From Ideonella sp. A 288 (GTDB taxonomy: Bacteria; Pseudomonadota; Gammaproteobacteria; Burkholderiales; Burkholderiaceae_C), in NCBI RefSeq assembly GCF_002198735.1, contig NZ_MWLO01000123.1, forward strand, positions 151,623-215,622: a stretch of DNA of 64,000 nt, written 5' to 3'. The position numbers and the translations under genes were made by a program. The first letter of the stretch is position 1. Each line of letters starts with the position of its first letter. Shown piece by piece: positions 33,981 to 43,011 of the stretch. Under the pieces are notes generated by a model that did no database searches, was not told the DNA's origin, and was given only the letters and a program-made list of their open reading frames with translations.

Positions 33981-35003
33981 ATGGATCGTGACGACGCGCT
34001 GCTGAGCGACTGGCGCCAACGCGCGCTGGCGCTCGAGGCCGAGGTGTCCAAGGCGGTGATCGGGCAGGCGCGGGTGATCCGCATGGTGAACACCGCCGTC
34101 TTCGCGCGCGGCCACGTGCTGCTGCAGGGCGATGTCGGCGTGGGCAAGACGACGCTGCTGCGCGCCTTCGCCCAGGTGCTGGGCGGCGATTTCGCGCGCA
34201 CCGAGGGCACCATCGACCTGATGCCCAACGACCTGATCTATTACACCTACATCAGCGCCGAGGGCAAACCCGCAGTGGAGCCCGGCCCGTTGATCCGGCA
34301 CGGCGACCAGCTGGCCATCTTCTTCTTCAACGAGATCAACCGGGCGCGGCCTCAGGTGCATTCGCTGCTGCTGCGGGTGATGGCCGAGCGCAGCGTGTCG
34401 GCCTTCAACCGCGAGCACCGCTTTCCGCACCTGCTGGTGTTCGCCGACCGCAACCGCGTCGAACGCGAGGAGACCTTCGAGATCTCATCCGCCGCGCGCG
34501 ACCGCTTCATGATGGAAGTGACCATCGATGCGCCGGCCACCGACGCCGACCGGCGCCAGCTGATGTTCGACCCGCGGTTCCACGACGCCGATCGGCTGGT
34601 CAACGCGCTGGCCGGCGCCACGCTGGCCTACCAGGAACTGAACCACGTGGCCGAGGTCATCCAGCGCAGCGTGCAGGCGTCGGAGACGCTGCAGAACTAT
34701 GCGCTGAACCTGTGGCGCGCCACGGCCGCACCGGCCGAGTACGGTGTGCGCCTGTCCGACCTGGACACGGCACAGCTGATGCTGGCCGGCGCCAGCCCGC
34801 GCGGCATGAGCCAGTTGCTGCGCGCTGCACGCGTGGCGGCGTGGCTGGACGACCGCGACTACGTGACGCCGCACGACCTGCAGTCGGTCTTCGTCGAGAC
34901 CATCGCCCACCGCCTGTGCTACCAGCCGGTGTACGAGATGCGCCGGCACGAGATCGCCGGGCCGTTGATGAGCGGCATCCTGGCCAGCGTGGCCGCCCCC
35001 TGA
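33981..35003 (+). CDS. mxaR: MoxR-type AAA+ ATPase
   Basis: This 340-residue AAA+ ATPase of the MoxR group has Walker A GDVGVGKTT near residue 50 and Walker B-like LAIFFFNEINRA near 115. MoxR ATPases act with von Willebrand-domain proteins to insert metal or mature periplasmic enzymes; in methylotrophs mxaR belongs to the operon needed for active methanol dehydrogenase. It is the first gene of mxaRSACKL, four bases ahead of mxaS. It is longer than some MoxR proteins by an N-terminal helix. Confidence 0.92.
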   Translation: MDRDDALLSDWRQRALALEAEVSKAVIGQARVIRMVNTAVFARGHVLLQGDVGVGKTTLLRAFAQVLGGDFARTEGTIDLMPNDLIYYTYISAEGKPAVEPGPLIRHGDQLAIFFFNEINRARPQVHSLLLRVMAERSVSAFNREHRFPHLLVFADRNRVEREETFEISSAARDRFMMEVTIDAPATDADRRQLMFDPRFHDADRLVNALAGATLAYQELNHVAEVIQRSVQASETLQNYALNLWRATAAPAEYGVRLSDLDTAQLMLAGASPRGMSQLLRAARVAAWLDDRDYVTPHDLQSVFVETIAHRLCYQPVYEMRRHEIAGPLMSGILASVAAP

Positions 35004-35006
35004 GCC

Positions 35007-35858
35007 ATGGCGACACCGGCCGTCAAGGAATGCCACTACCGCGTCGACGCGCCGGTGCTGGGCCATTTCCCGGGCGCCCACCGCAGCACAAGGGGCGAGA
35101 GCGGCTTCGAGTTCCGGGGCCATGCCTCGCTGACCGATGCGCCCGATGCCCGCCGGCTCGACCTGCACGCCAGCCTGCGCGACCCCTTCGGCCAGTGGAT
35201 CGTCCGGGTCTACAGCCAGCGCAAGTCGATCCCGGTGGTGGTGGTGGCAGACCTGTCGGCCTCGATGGGCTTTGCCGGCACGCGCCGCAAGCTCGACGTG
35301 CTGGCCGACTTCGTCGACAGCCTGGCCTGGTCGGCCTGGCGCACGGGCGACAGCTTCGGCTTCATCGGCTGCGACAGTGCAGTTCGACCCGACCTGCTGC
35401 TGCCCCAGACCCGGTCCAGGGGTGCGGGCAGCGCGCTGGCCCGGTCGCTGCGGTCGATCCACCTGGACGGCCCGTCGGCGCAGGCGCTGCAGTCGGCGCA
35501 CCGTCACCTGGGTCGCCAACGGTCGTTGGTGTTCCTGGTGTCCGACTTCCACCTGCCGCTGCCGCAGGTCGAGGCCGTGCTCACGTCGATGGCGCACCAC
35601 GACGTGGTGCCGGTGGTGCTGTGGCAGGGTCGCGAGTTCGAGCTGTCGGCCGAACGCGGCCTGGCCCAGGTGGTCGACCCGGAAAGCGGGCGTCACCAAC
35701 TGGTGTGGTGGCGGCCGGCCTTGCGCGAGCGTTGGCGCGTGGCGCACCAGCAGCGCCGCGAGGCGTTGCAGGGGCTGTTCCGCGCCCGGCGATTGAAGCC
35801 GCTGTTCATCGAGGAGGCCTTCGACGCCGACATGGTGACGCGGCACTTTCATTCGTGA
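35007..35858 (+). CDS. mxaS: MxaS, DUF58 domain protein
   Basis: This 283-residue protein is of the DUF58 family, with the characteristic GESGFEFRGH segment near residue 30 and the VADLSASMGF metal-adhesion-like strand around residue 80. MxaS is needed for insertion of the metal ion into methanol dehydrogenase in other methylotrophs. It is adjacent to mxaR and 13 bases before mxaA. A partner relation between MoxR ATPase and DUF58 protein is usual. Confidence 0.9.
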   Translation: MATPAVKECHYRVDAPVLGHFPGAHRSTRGESGFEFRGHASLTDAPDARRLDLHASLRDPFGQWIVRVYSQRKSIPVVVVADLSASMGFAGTRRKLDVLADFVDSLAWSAWRTGDSFGFIGCDSAVRPDLLLPQTRSRGAGSALARSLRSIHLDGPSAQALQSAHRHLGRQRSLVFLVSDFHLPLPQVEAVLTSMAHHDVVPVVLWQGREFELSAERGLAQVVDPESGRHQLVWWRPALRERWRVAHQQRREALQGLFRARRLKPLFIEEAFDADMVTRHFHS

Positions 35859-35871
35859 GCACGGGCCGCCG

Positions 35872-36804
35872 ATGAGGGGACGACTGCGCTCGGCCATCGG
35901 CGCCTCGGCCTTGGGCCTGAGCCTCGGCTTGGCGCTGGGTGGGGCGGCGGGCGCCCATGCGCAGACCCAGCTTGGCGCCACCACGGTCGAGCCTCGGGCC
36001 TATGGCTACCAGGTCGGGGACGTGCTCGCCCGCAACATCACGGTCCGGGTGCCGGAGGGCCTGGTGCTCGACGAATCCAGCGTGCCGCAGCCCGGCGCCC
36101 GCGGCAAGGCGCTGGAACTGCGGCGGGTGGACCGCCAGATCCGCAGGGTTCGCGAGGGCGGGCAGATCGACATGACCCTGGAGTACCAGGTGTTCCTGGC
36201 GCCAACGCAGGTGCGCACGCTCGAGATGCCGGTGGTGACGCTGCGTTTCATCGGGCCACCGCGCAACCAGGATCTGCGCATCGACGCCTGGCCCGTCACC
36301 GTGGCCCCCCTGGTGCCGGTGGACGTGTCGCCGCGCCAGGGCCTGGGCGAATTGCAGCCCGACGCGCCGCCACCGCTCATCGACACTTCGGCCGCGCGGC
36401 TGCGCCTGCTCGCGTACCTCGGCGTGGCGATGCTGCTGCTGGCCTGGCTGGCGCATGTCTACCTGGCCCTGCCATGGTGGTCGCGGCGGCATCGCCCGTT
36501 CACGACGGCCTGGCGCGCGCTCCGATCGGCGCTGCCGGGCGAGGTCGCGGCGCAGCGCCGCCAGGCCTTCCTGCGCATCCACGAGGCCTTGAACCAGACG
36601 GCCGGCGAGACCGTGTTCGAGCACGGCCTCGACCGGTTCCTGCACGCGCACCCGCGCTTCGAGCCGTTGCGGCCGGACCTGACCACGTTCTTCGCGCAGT
36701 CGCGGCAGGAGTTCTTCGCTCCGGGCGATGCCGGTGGCGCGGACGCAGACTGGCTGCTGGCGTTCTGCCGCCGCTGCCGCGATGCAGAACGGGGCTCGGC
36801 ATGA
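35872..36804 (+). CDS. mxaA: MxaA, membrane-anchored maturation protein
   Basis: This 310-residue protein has a signal peptide (about 1-30, ending GAHAQ), a periplasmic region of about 150 residues and a transmembrane helix at about 182-203 (LLAYLGVAMLLLAWLAHVYL). The cytoplasmic tail contains a conserved EHGLDRFLHAHPRF segment. It matches MxaA of methanol dehydrogenase maturation. The end overlaps the mxaC start by ATGA. Confidence 0.88.
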   Translation: MRGRLRSAIGASALGLSLGLALGGAAGAHAQTQLGATTVEPRAYGYQVGDVLARNITVRVPEGLVLDESSVPQPGARGKALELRRVDRQIRRVREGGQIDMTLEYQVFLAPTQVRTLEMPVVTLRFIGPPRNQDLRIDAWPVTVAPLVPVDVSPRQGLGELQPDAPPPLIDTSAARLRLLAYLGVAMLLLAWLAHVYLALPWWSRRHRPFTTAWRALRSALPGEVAAQRRQAFLRIHEALNQTAGETVFEHGLDRFLHAHPRFEPLRPDLTTFFAQSRQEFFAPGDAGGADADWLLAFCRRCRDAERGSA

Positions 36805-37844
36805 GCTTCGGTCACGCCTGGGTGCTGTGGCTGCTGCCCTTGGCGGCCTTGCCGTGGCTCGCCATGCCGGGTGGGGCACTGTCGAATGCCTGGCCCTCGA
36901 TGATGTCGCGCGACACGGCGTCGGAGCTGCTGCGCTGGGCGCTGCGCGCGCTGGCCTCGTTGGCCATTGCGGCGCTGGTGGTGGCGCTGGCCGAGCCGTA
37001 TCGGCCCGAGTACGAGGTCGAGCGGGTGGGCAAGGGCGCCGAGATCGTGCTGCTGCTCGACCGCAGCCGCAGCATGGACCAGGGCTTCGCCGGTGCGCCA
37101 CCCAAGGGGGCGCCGGTGAAGGGCACCGGACCGGAGGCGCTGGACTATTACTTCAGCCAGACGCCGGGGCGCCTGCGCGAATCGAAGGGCAAGGTCGCGC
37201 GGCAGTTGCTGGCCGACTTCGCCGCCAAGCGACCGGACGACCTGTTCGGCATGATCGTCTTCAGCACGCTGCCGATCCGCACGCTCGAATTCACCCAGAA
37301 GCACGACGCCATCCGCGCCGCCATCGAGGCCGGCAACATAGGGCGCGGGCTGTCGGAGACCAACATCGGGCTGGCGCTGCAGGCGGCGCTGTCGACCTTC
37401 GAGCAACGCGCCTACACGGGGTCGCGCATCGCCTTGCTGGTGTCCGATGGCGGCGACCGGCTCGACCCGGACGCCAGCGAGCGCATCACCCACCTGGCCC
37501 GCAAGCACCGGGTGGCGATCTACTGGCTGTACCTGCGATCGGCCAACAGCCCGGGGCTGATGCTGGACGCCGGCGAGCCGCCGCAGAATGCCGACTCGGT
37601 GCCCGAGGTCATGCTGCACCGGTTCTTCCAATCGATGGGAACGCCCTACCGGGCCTACGAGGCCGGCACGCCGCAGGCGCTGCAGAAGGCCATCGAATCG
37701 GTGAACCAGTTGGAGAACCTGCCGATCACCTACCTCGACACGGTGCCGCGCCGCGATCTCTGGGGTGCCAGTTGCGGCATCGCGCTGGCCTGCGTGGCCC
37801 TGCTGCTGGCCGCCAACTGGCTGGAGATCCGCCGATGGGCCTGA
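36801..37844 (+). CDS. mxaC: MxaC, membrane protein with von Willebrand factor type A domain
   Basis: This 347-residue protein has transmembrane helices near residues 5-22, 45-65 and 320-340. Between them is a vWA domain with the metal-ion-dependent adhesion site DRSRSMD near residue 91 and later a VSDGGDR strand. This architecture matches MxaC. It is thought to take part in metal insertion into methanol dehydrogenase. It overlaps mxaA by ATGA and mxaK by 10 bases. Confidence 0.9.
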   Translation: MSFGHAWVLWLLPLAALPWLAMPGGALSNAWPSMMSRDTASELLRWALRALASLAIAALVVALAEPYRPEYEVERVGKGAEIVLLLDRSRSMDQGFAGAPPKGAPVKGTGPEALDYYFSQTPGRLRESKGKVARQLLADFAAKRPDDLFGMIVFSTLPIRTLEFTQKHDAIRAAIEAGNIGRGLSETNIGLALQAALSTFEQRAYTGSRIALLVSDGGDRLDPDASERITHLARKHRVAIYWLYLRSANSPGLMLDAGEPPQNADSVPEVMLHRFFQSMGTPYRAYEAGTPQALQKAIESVNQLENLPITYLDTVPRRDLWGASCGIALACVALLLAANWLEIRRWA

Positions 37845-38380
37845 CCCCACGACAACGCACGCGCGGCGTGGTCGCGGCCCTGGCCGTGGTCGCCGTGGTC
37901 GCGGCGATCGACGGCGCCCGCACCTGGCGACAGCACCAGTGGAACGCGATGATCGCCGCGCGTCAGGTGCCCGACGACGCCGCCGACCCGCCGGTGCAGG
38001 CGCAGTTCGCCCAGGCCTGGGCGCAGGCCGCCAGCGGGGCCGACGAGGCCGCGATGAAACGCTACCGCCTGCTGCAGGGCGATGCGGCGCTGGGCCAGGC
38101 GGCGCGCTACAACAGCGCCAACCTGCTGATGCGCCAGGCGGTCGTGGTGCGCGCGGGCATCTCCCCCGGCAAGGCCATCCCGCTGATCGAGCTGGCCAAG
38201 GAGATGTACCGCGACGTGCTGCGGGCGGACCCACAGCACTGGGACGCCCGCTACAACCTCGAACGCGCGCAGCGCCTGCTGCCCGATCCGGAGGAGGTCG
38301 ACCTGGCCCCGACCGAGGGTCAGCGCAACGCCGAACGCGCCGCCACCACGATGCGCGGCTGGTCGCCGGGCCTGCCGTGA
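37835..38380 (+). CDS. mxaK: MxaK, small membrane protein
   Basis: This 181-residue protein has one N-terminal transmembrane helix (about residues 9-27) and a periplasmic part rich in helices with a TPR-like spacing. The pattern YRDVLRADPQHWDARYNLERAQRLLPDP is typical of MxaK. It belongs to the maturation operon; the exact job of MxaK is not established. The ATG at 37835 overlaps mxaC and the end overlaps the GTG start of mxaL. Confidence 0.85.
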   Translation: MGLTPRQRTRGVVAALAVVAVVAAIDGARTWRQHQWNAMIAARQVPDDAADPPVQAQFAQAWAQAASGADEAAMKRYRLLQGDAALGQAARYNSANLLMRQAVVVRAGISPGKAIPLIELAKEMYRDVLRADPQHWDARYNLERAQRLLPDPEEVDLAPTEGQRNAERAATTMRGWSPGLP

Positions 38381-39441
38381 CGGTGCTGTGGCGCTGGCTG
38401 TCGGTGTCGTGGCAACGCGATCGCGACCGATGGCTGCTGGGTGCCGCGGCGCTGGCCCTGGTGGCCAGCTTCGTGAACCCGGGCGTGACGGTCGAGCGGT
38501 CGCTGTTCGAGCATGTGGTGGTGCTCGACGTGACGCAGAGCATGAACGTCACCGACGAGCAACTCGGTGACAAGCCCGCCTCGCGCCTGGACTTTGCCAA
38601 GGACGCGCTGCGCCGCTCGCTGCTGCAACTGCCCTGTGGGTCGAAGGTCGGATGGGCCATCTTCACCGAGTACCGGTCGCTGCTGCTGCTGGCGCCGGTC
38701 GAGGTCTGTGCCCACCTCGGTGAACTGCGTGCCAGCCTGGCGCAGATCGATTCGCGCATGGCCTGGTCGGGCAACAGCGAAGTGGCCAAGGGCCTGCACA
38801 GCGGGCTGGTGATCGCCAAGGCGCTGGAGGGCAAGCCGTCGCTGGTGTTCGTCACCGATGGGCACGAGGCACCGCCGCTGAACCCGCGCTACCGGCCCTC
38901 GTTCGACGACAAGCCGGGCGAGGTGCCGGGGCTGATCGTCGGCGTGGGCGACCTCAAGCCCTCGCCGATCCCGAAGTCGGACCCCGAAGGACGTCCGCTC
39001 GGCTTCTGGGCCGCCGACGACGTGATGCAGACCGACCCGCGCAGCCAGGGCCGCGGCGGCAGCGTCAGCGGCGAAGCACTGGTCGACGACCGCCAGGGCA
39101 GCGTGGCGCCGTCACTGGGCGCCACGCCGGGGTCGGAACACCTGTCGGCGCAGCGCGAGGCCTACCTGAGGCAGCTGGCGGGCGAGCAGGGGCTAACCTA
39201 CCACCACCTGCAGTCGGCCCAGGCCTTTGCCGCCGCGCTCACCGCGCCATCGCTGGCCAAGCCCGTGCCGGTGCGGGCCGACGGCCGCGTCGCGCTGGGC
39301 GCGCTGGCCCTGGCCTTGCTGCTGGCGCGGCACCTGCTGCCGCTGTGGCAGCGGCTCACGGGGGGTGGCCGTGGGCGGGTCGGCAGCGGCCTGCTGGCTA
39401 GAATCTTCCGTGGTCCCCCCCGCACCCCGCGGCGGCGATGA
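38377..39441 (+). CDS. mxaL: MxaL, membrane protein with von Willebrand factor type A domain
   Basis: This 354-residue protein starts at a GTG overlapping the mxaK stop (GTGA). It has an N-terminal transmembrane helix (about 20-36), a vWA domain with DVTQSMNVTDEQ near residue 50, and a C-terminal helix (about 310-328) followed by a basic tail. MxaL acts with MxaC and MxaS in metal insertion into methanol dehydrogenase. It is the last gene of the operon, 18 bases before the LysR gene. Confidence 0.9.
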   Translation: MTVLWRWLSVSWQRDRDRWLLGAAALALVASFVNPGVTVERSLFEHVVVLDVTQSMNVTDEQLGDKPASRLDFAKDALRRSLLQLPCGSKVGWAIFTEYRSLLLLAPVEVCAHLGELRASLAQIDSRMAWSGNSEVAKGLHSGLVIAKALEGKPSLVFVTDGHEAPPLNPRYRPSFDDKPGEVPGLIVGVGDLKPSPIPKSDPEGRPLGFWAADDVMQTDPRSQGRGGSVSGEALVDDRQGSVAPSLGATPGSEHLSAQREAYLRQLAGEQGLTYHHLQSAQAFAAALTAPSLAKPVPVRADGRVALGALALALLLARHLLPLWQRLTGGGRGRVGSGLLARIFRGPPRTPRRR

Positions 39442-39459
39442 CCGCCCGATGGCGCCGCC

Positions 39460-40386
39460 GTGAACCTCAAGCAGCTCGAGTACTTCATTCACGTGGCCGA
39501 GCTGGGCAGCTTCAGCAAGGCCGCACTGGTGCTCGACATCGCGCAGCCGGCGCTCAGCCGCCAGGTGCGCGCGCTGGAGATCGACCTGCGCGAGACGCTG
39601 TTGCTGCGCAACGGCCGCGGCGTGGTGCTCACCGAAGCCGGCCGGCGGCTCTACGAGCATGGCGTGGGCATCCTGCAATCCGTGTCGGCCGCACGCGACG
39701 ACATGGGCGCCACGCGGGACGAGCCGGTGGGCCGCATCACCATCGGCCTGCCGCCGACCATCGGCCGCCAGTTGACGCTGCCGCTGATCAATGGCTTTCG
39801 CAACCGCCTGCCGCGCGCGCGCCTGGCCATCGTCGAGGGGCTGTCCACCCACATCGTCGAATGGATCACCACCGGCCGGGTCGACGTGGGCCTGCTCTAC
39901 AACCCGGAGGCGCAGGAAGGGCTGGAGATCACGCCCGTGCTCGAGGAGCCGCTGTGCCTGGTGGGGCCGGCGGCGAGTGCCGTGATGGCCGTGCGCGGCA
40001 CGCTGCCACTGCGATCGCTGGGCGCGCTGCCCTTGATCGTGCCCGAGCGGACGCACGTGATCCGTCGCCTGCTCGAAACCCAGGCCGCGATGGCCGGCCT
40101 GAAGCTCGACATCGCCTGGGAGGTGTCCAGCATCGCCTCGATCATCGACCTGGTGTGCGCTGGCCACGGCCACGCGGTGCTCACGGCGAGCGCAGTCGCT
40201 GCCTCGGGGCGCGCCGACGAACTGATGGCCCGGCCGCTGACCGATCCCCCGCTGACCAGCGTGCTGTGCTTGGCCGTGTCGGCCCACAAGCGGCCCAGCC
40301 CGCTGATGCGACACGCCACGCTTCTGCTCGTTGAACTGGCGCAAAGCGTGCCGCAGGGCGCGGCAGCGCAGTCGCAACCGGGCTGA
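39460..40386 (+). CDS. LysR-family transcriptional regulator
   Basis: This 308-residue protein starts at GTG (39460). The N-terminal helix-turn-helix has the LysR pattern (LEYFIHVAELGSFSKAALVLDIAQPALSRQVRALE), and the C-terminal part is a substrate-binding domain with RITIGLPPTIGRQL. It lies just before the protocatechuate operon and is the likely regulator, as LysR-type PmdR is in related bacteria. A GATAGC-A-GCTATC palindrome lies in the following gap. Confidence 0.88.
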   Translation: MNLKQLEYFIHVAELGSFSKAALVLDIAQPALSRQVRALEIDLRETLLLRNGRGVVLTEAGRRLYEHGVGILQSVSAARDDMGATRDEPVGRITIGLPPTIGRQLTLPLINGFRNRLPRARLAIVEGLSTHIVEWITTGRVDVGLLYNPEAQEGLEITPVLEEPLCLVGPAASAVMAVRGTLPLRSLGALPLIVPERTHVIRRLLETQAAMAGLKLDIAWEVSSIASIIDLVCAGHGHAVLTASAVAASGRADELMARPLTDPPLTSVLCLAVSAHKRPSPLMRHATLLLVELAQSVPQGAAAQSQPG

Positions 40387-40433
40387 CCGAACCGGCTGTA
40401 TGGGCGGCCGGCTCGTCGGCCATGCCACATTGA

Positions 40434-40446
40434 GATAGCAGCTATC
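40434..40446. promoter_or_regulatory. Palindrome resembling a LysR operator
   Basis: GATAGC-A-GCTATC is a perfect 6-1-6 inverted repeat in the 158-base gap between the LysR gene and the protocatechuate operon. It stands out as A/T-rich in GC-rich surroundings and suits a LysR-type ATA-N-TAT site. Confidence 0.4.
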
Positions 40447-40544
40447 AGCCGAGCCTGCTTTGTTCGGCATGGCTGCCTGCGCAGAATGCGGCCCTGCGGC
40501 AGGGTTCGGTCCGCCGCTGCCCCGTCCAACCCCTCGCTCTCACC

Positions 40545-41234
40545 ATGCCCGACCGCCTCACCGGACTCTCGTCGATGGCCACCCGCGCGCTGCTGGCGGA
40601 TCTGGCAGCCGAGCACCATCGCCGAACCGGTGCCGAGGTGGTGTTCGAATCCGTTGGTGGGGTCGATGCGGCCCGGCGGGTTCAGGCTGGCGAGCGCTTC
40701 GACGTGGTCGTGCTCGCGGCCGACGCCATCGACCGGCTGATCGCCGCCGGGCACCTACTGGCAGGCAGCAAGACCGACCTGGTGCGTTCGGGCGTCGCGA
40801 TCGCCGTGCGCGCGGGCGCGCGAAGGCCGGCGATCGGCAGCGAGGACGAGGTGCGGCAGGCGGTGCTGCAGGCCACGCGCGTCGGCGTCTCGACGGGCCC
40901 CAGCGGGGTGCAGCTGGCGCGCCTGTTCGAGCGCTGGGGCATCGCCGACCAGATCCGCGACCGCCTGGTCCAGGCACCGCCCGGCGTGCCGGTGGGCGCG
41001 CTGCTGGCGCGGGGCGAGGTCGACCTCGGCTTCCAGCAACTCAGCGAACTCATCCACCTGGAAGGCATCGACGTGCTCGGCCCGTTGCCGGCCGCCATCC
41101 AGATCGACACCACGTTTTCGGCCGGCATCGGTGCGGCCTGCGACCAGCCCCAGGCCGCGCGGCGCCTGCTCGACTTCATGGCCTCGGCCCAGGCCGAGCC
41201 GGCCCGGCGGCGGCATGGCATGTCACCCGCCTGA
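40545..41234 (+). CDS. ModA-like substrate-binding-domain protein without signal peptide
   Basis: This 229-residue protein matches the fold of molybdate-type ABC transporter binding proteins: [18 protein letters not shown] and [20 protein letters not shown] are typical. It has no signal peptide, and the mature domain begins within a few residues of the ATG, so it should stay in the cytoplasm. No ABC permease or ATPase is nearby. It heads the protocatechuate 4,5-cleavage operon, where related bacteria have a 4-oxalomesaconate tautomerase (pmdU). It may bind a dicarboxylate intermediate or be an enzyme; its role is unknown. Confidence 0.75.
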   Translation: MPDRLTGLSSMATRALLADLAAEHHRRTGAEVVFESVGGVDAARRVQAGERFDVVVLAADAIDRLIAAGHLLAGSKTDLVRSGVAIAVRAGARRPAIGSEDEVRQAVLQATRVGVSTGPSGVQLARLFERWGIADQIRDRLVQAPPGVPVGALLARGEVDLGFQQLSELIHLEGIDVLGPLPAAIQIDTTFSAGIGAACDQPQAARRLLDFMASAQAEPARRRHGMSPA

Positions 41235-41270
41235 ACGCGCCCGCGCACAGCCTCCCCCAAGGAACCCCCG

Positions 41271-42299
41271 ATGATCATCGACGTCCACGGCCACTACACC
41301 ACCGCACCCAAGGCGCTGGAAGCCTGGCGCAACCGGCAGATCGCCGGCATCCAGGACCCGGCACTCAAGCCCAAGGTCAGCGACCTGAAGATCAGCGACG
41401 ACGAACTGCGCGAGACCATCGAAACCAACCAGTTGGCCAAGATGCGCGAGCGCGGCAGCGACCTCACCATCTTCAGCCCGCGCGCCAGCTTCATGGCCCA
41501 CCACATCGGCGACTTCGAGGTGTCGTCCACCTGGGCGGCGATCTGCAACGAGCTCTGCTTCCGTGTCAGCCAGCTGTTCCCGGACCACTTCGTGCCGGCG
41601 GCGATGCTGCCGCAGTCGCCCGGCGTGGACCCGGCCACCTGCATCCCCGAACTGATGAAGTGCGTCGAGCAGTACGGCAACGTCGGCCTCAACCTGAACC
41701 CCGACCCGTCGGGCGGACATTGGACCAGCCCACCGCTGAGCGACCGCAGCTGGTACCCGCTCTACGAGAAGATGGTGGAGTTCGACATCCCGGCCATGAT
41801 CCATGTGAGCACGAGCTGCAACGCCTGCTTCCACACCACCGGCGCGCACTACCTGAACGCGGACACCACCGCCTTCATGCAGTGCCTCACGTCCGACCTG
41901 TTCAAGGACTTTCCGACGCTGAAGTTCCTGATCCCTCACGGTGGCGGCGCGGTGCCTTACCACTGGGGGCGCTTTCGCGGGCTGGCGCAGGAGCTGAAGA
42001 AGCCGCTGTTGAAGGACCACCTGCTGAACAACATCTTCTTCGACACCTGCGTCTACCACCAGCCGGGCATCGACCTGCTGACCAAGGTGATCCCGGTGGA
42101 CAACATCCTCTTTGCCAGCGAGATGATCGGCGCGGTGCGCGGCATCGACCCCGAAACGGGCTTCTACTACGACGACACCAAGCGCTACATCGAGGCGTCC
42201 ACGCTGCTCACCGCGGCACAGAAGCAGCAGGTGTACGAAGGCAATGCGCGCCGCGTGTTCGCGCGGCTCGACGCCCGATTGAAGGCCAAGGGCCTGTGA
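41271..42299 (+). CDS. ligJ: 4-oxalomesaconate hydratase
   Basis: LigJ adds water to 4-oxalomesaconate to give 4-carboxy-4-hydroxy-2-oxoadipate in protocatechuate and gallate breakdown. The 342-residue amidohydrolase-2 protein begins [13 protein letters not shown] (metal-binding HxH) and has [12 protein letters not shown] and [18 protein letters not shown], all family marks. It corresponds to pmdE of Comamonas. It follows the ModA-like gene by 36 bases and precedes ligK by 17. Confidence 0.93.
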   Translation: MIIDVHGHYTTAPKALEAWRNRQIAGIQDPALKPKVSDLKISDDELRETIETNQLAKMRERGSDLTIFSPRASFMAHHIGDFEVSSTWAAICNELCFRVSQLFPDHFVPAAMLPQSPGVDPATCIPELMKCVEQYGNVGLNLNPDPSGGHWTSPPLSDRSWYPLYEKMVEFDIPAMIHVSTSCNACFHTTGAHYLNADTTAFMQCLTSDLFKDFPTLKFLIPHGGGAVPYHWGRFRGLAQELKKPLLKDHLLNNIFFDTCVYHQPGIDLLTKVIPVDNILFASEMIGAVRGIDPETGFYYDDTKRYIEASTLLTAAQKQQVYEGNARRVFARLDARLKAKGL

Positions 42300-42316
42300 C
42301 GCACGGAGACCGAACC

Positions 42317-43006
42317 ATGAGCCTGAACCAACTCGGCATCGTCAAACGGCGCATCGTCCGCGCAGACCCGTCCGCCGTGGCCAAGCTGTCGCGCTTCGGC
42401 AGCGCCACCGTCCACGAGGCCATGGGCCGCGTCGGCCTGCTCAAGCCCTACATGCGGCCGATCTACCCCGCGGCACACGCTTGCGGCACCGCCGTGACCG
42501 TGCTGCTGCAGCCCGGCGACAACTGGATGATGCACGTGGCCGCCGAACAGCTGCAGCCCGGCGACATCGTCGTGGCCGCCTGCACCACCGAGAACGAGGA
42601 TGGCTTCTTCGGCGATCTGCTGGCCACCAGCTTCCGCGCCCGCGGCGCCGTGGGCCTGGTGATCGACGGCGGCGTGCGCGACGTGAAGGACCTCACCGAG
42701 ATGAACTTCCCGGTGTGGAGCCGCGCCATCCACGGCAAGGGCACGATCAAGGCCACGCTGGGCTCGGTGAACATCCCGGTGGTGTGCGCCGGCGCGCTGG
42801 TGAACCCGGGCGACGTGGTCATCGCCGACATCGACGGCGTGGTCGTGGTGCCCGCTGCCATCGCCCCGCAGGTGGTCGATGCCGCCGAGGCGCGCGAGGC
42901 GCTGGAAGGCGAGAAGCGCGCCAAGCTGGCCGCCGGTGTGCTGGGCCTGGACATGTACAAGATGCGCGAGCCGCTGGAGAAGGCTGGCCTGAGGTATATC
43001 GATTGA
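42317..43006 (+). CDS. ligK: 4-carboxy-4-hydroxy-2-oxoadipate aldolase
   Basis: LigK splits 4-carboxy-4-hydroxy-2-oxoadipate into pyruvate and oxaloacetate, the last step of the pathway. The 229-residue protein shows the HMG/CHA aldolase pattern: [25 protein letters not shown], and [14 protein letters not shown] with the catalytic Arg-Asp pair. The ATG at 42317 has GGAG about 9 bases ahead. It corresponds to pmdK. Confidence 0.93.
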   Translation: MSLNQLGIVKRRIVRADPSAVAKLSRFGSATVHEAMGRVGLLKPYMRPIYPAAHACGTAVTVLLQPGDNWMMHVAAEQLQPGDIVVAACTTENEDGFFGDLLATSFRARGAVGLVIDGGVRDVKDLTEMNFPVWSRAIHGKGTIKATLGSVNIPVVCAGALVNPGDVVIADIDGVVVVPAAIAPQVVDAAEAREALEGEKRAKLAAGVLGLDMYKMREPLEKAGLRYID

Positions 43007-43011
43007 CCGCG

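Noticed and set aside
40545-41234. A molybdate transporter binding protein
   Set aside because: No signal peptide, no permease or ATPase and a catabolic operon around it, so a transport role is not supported.
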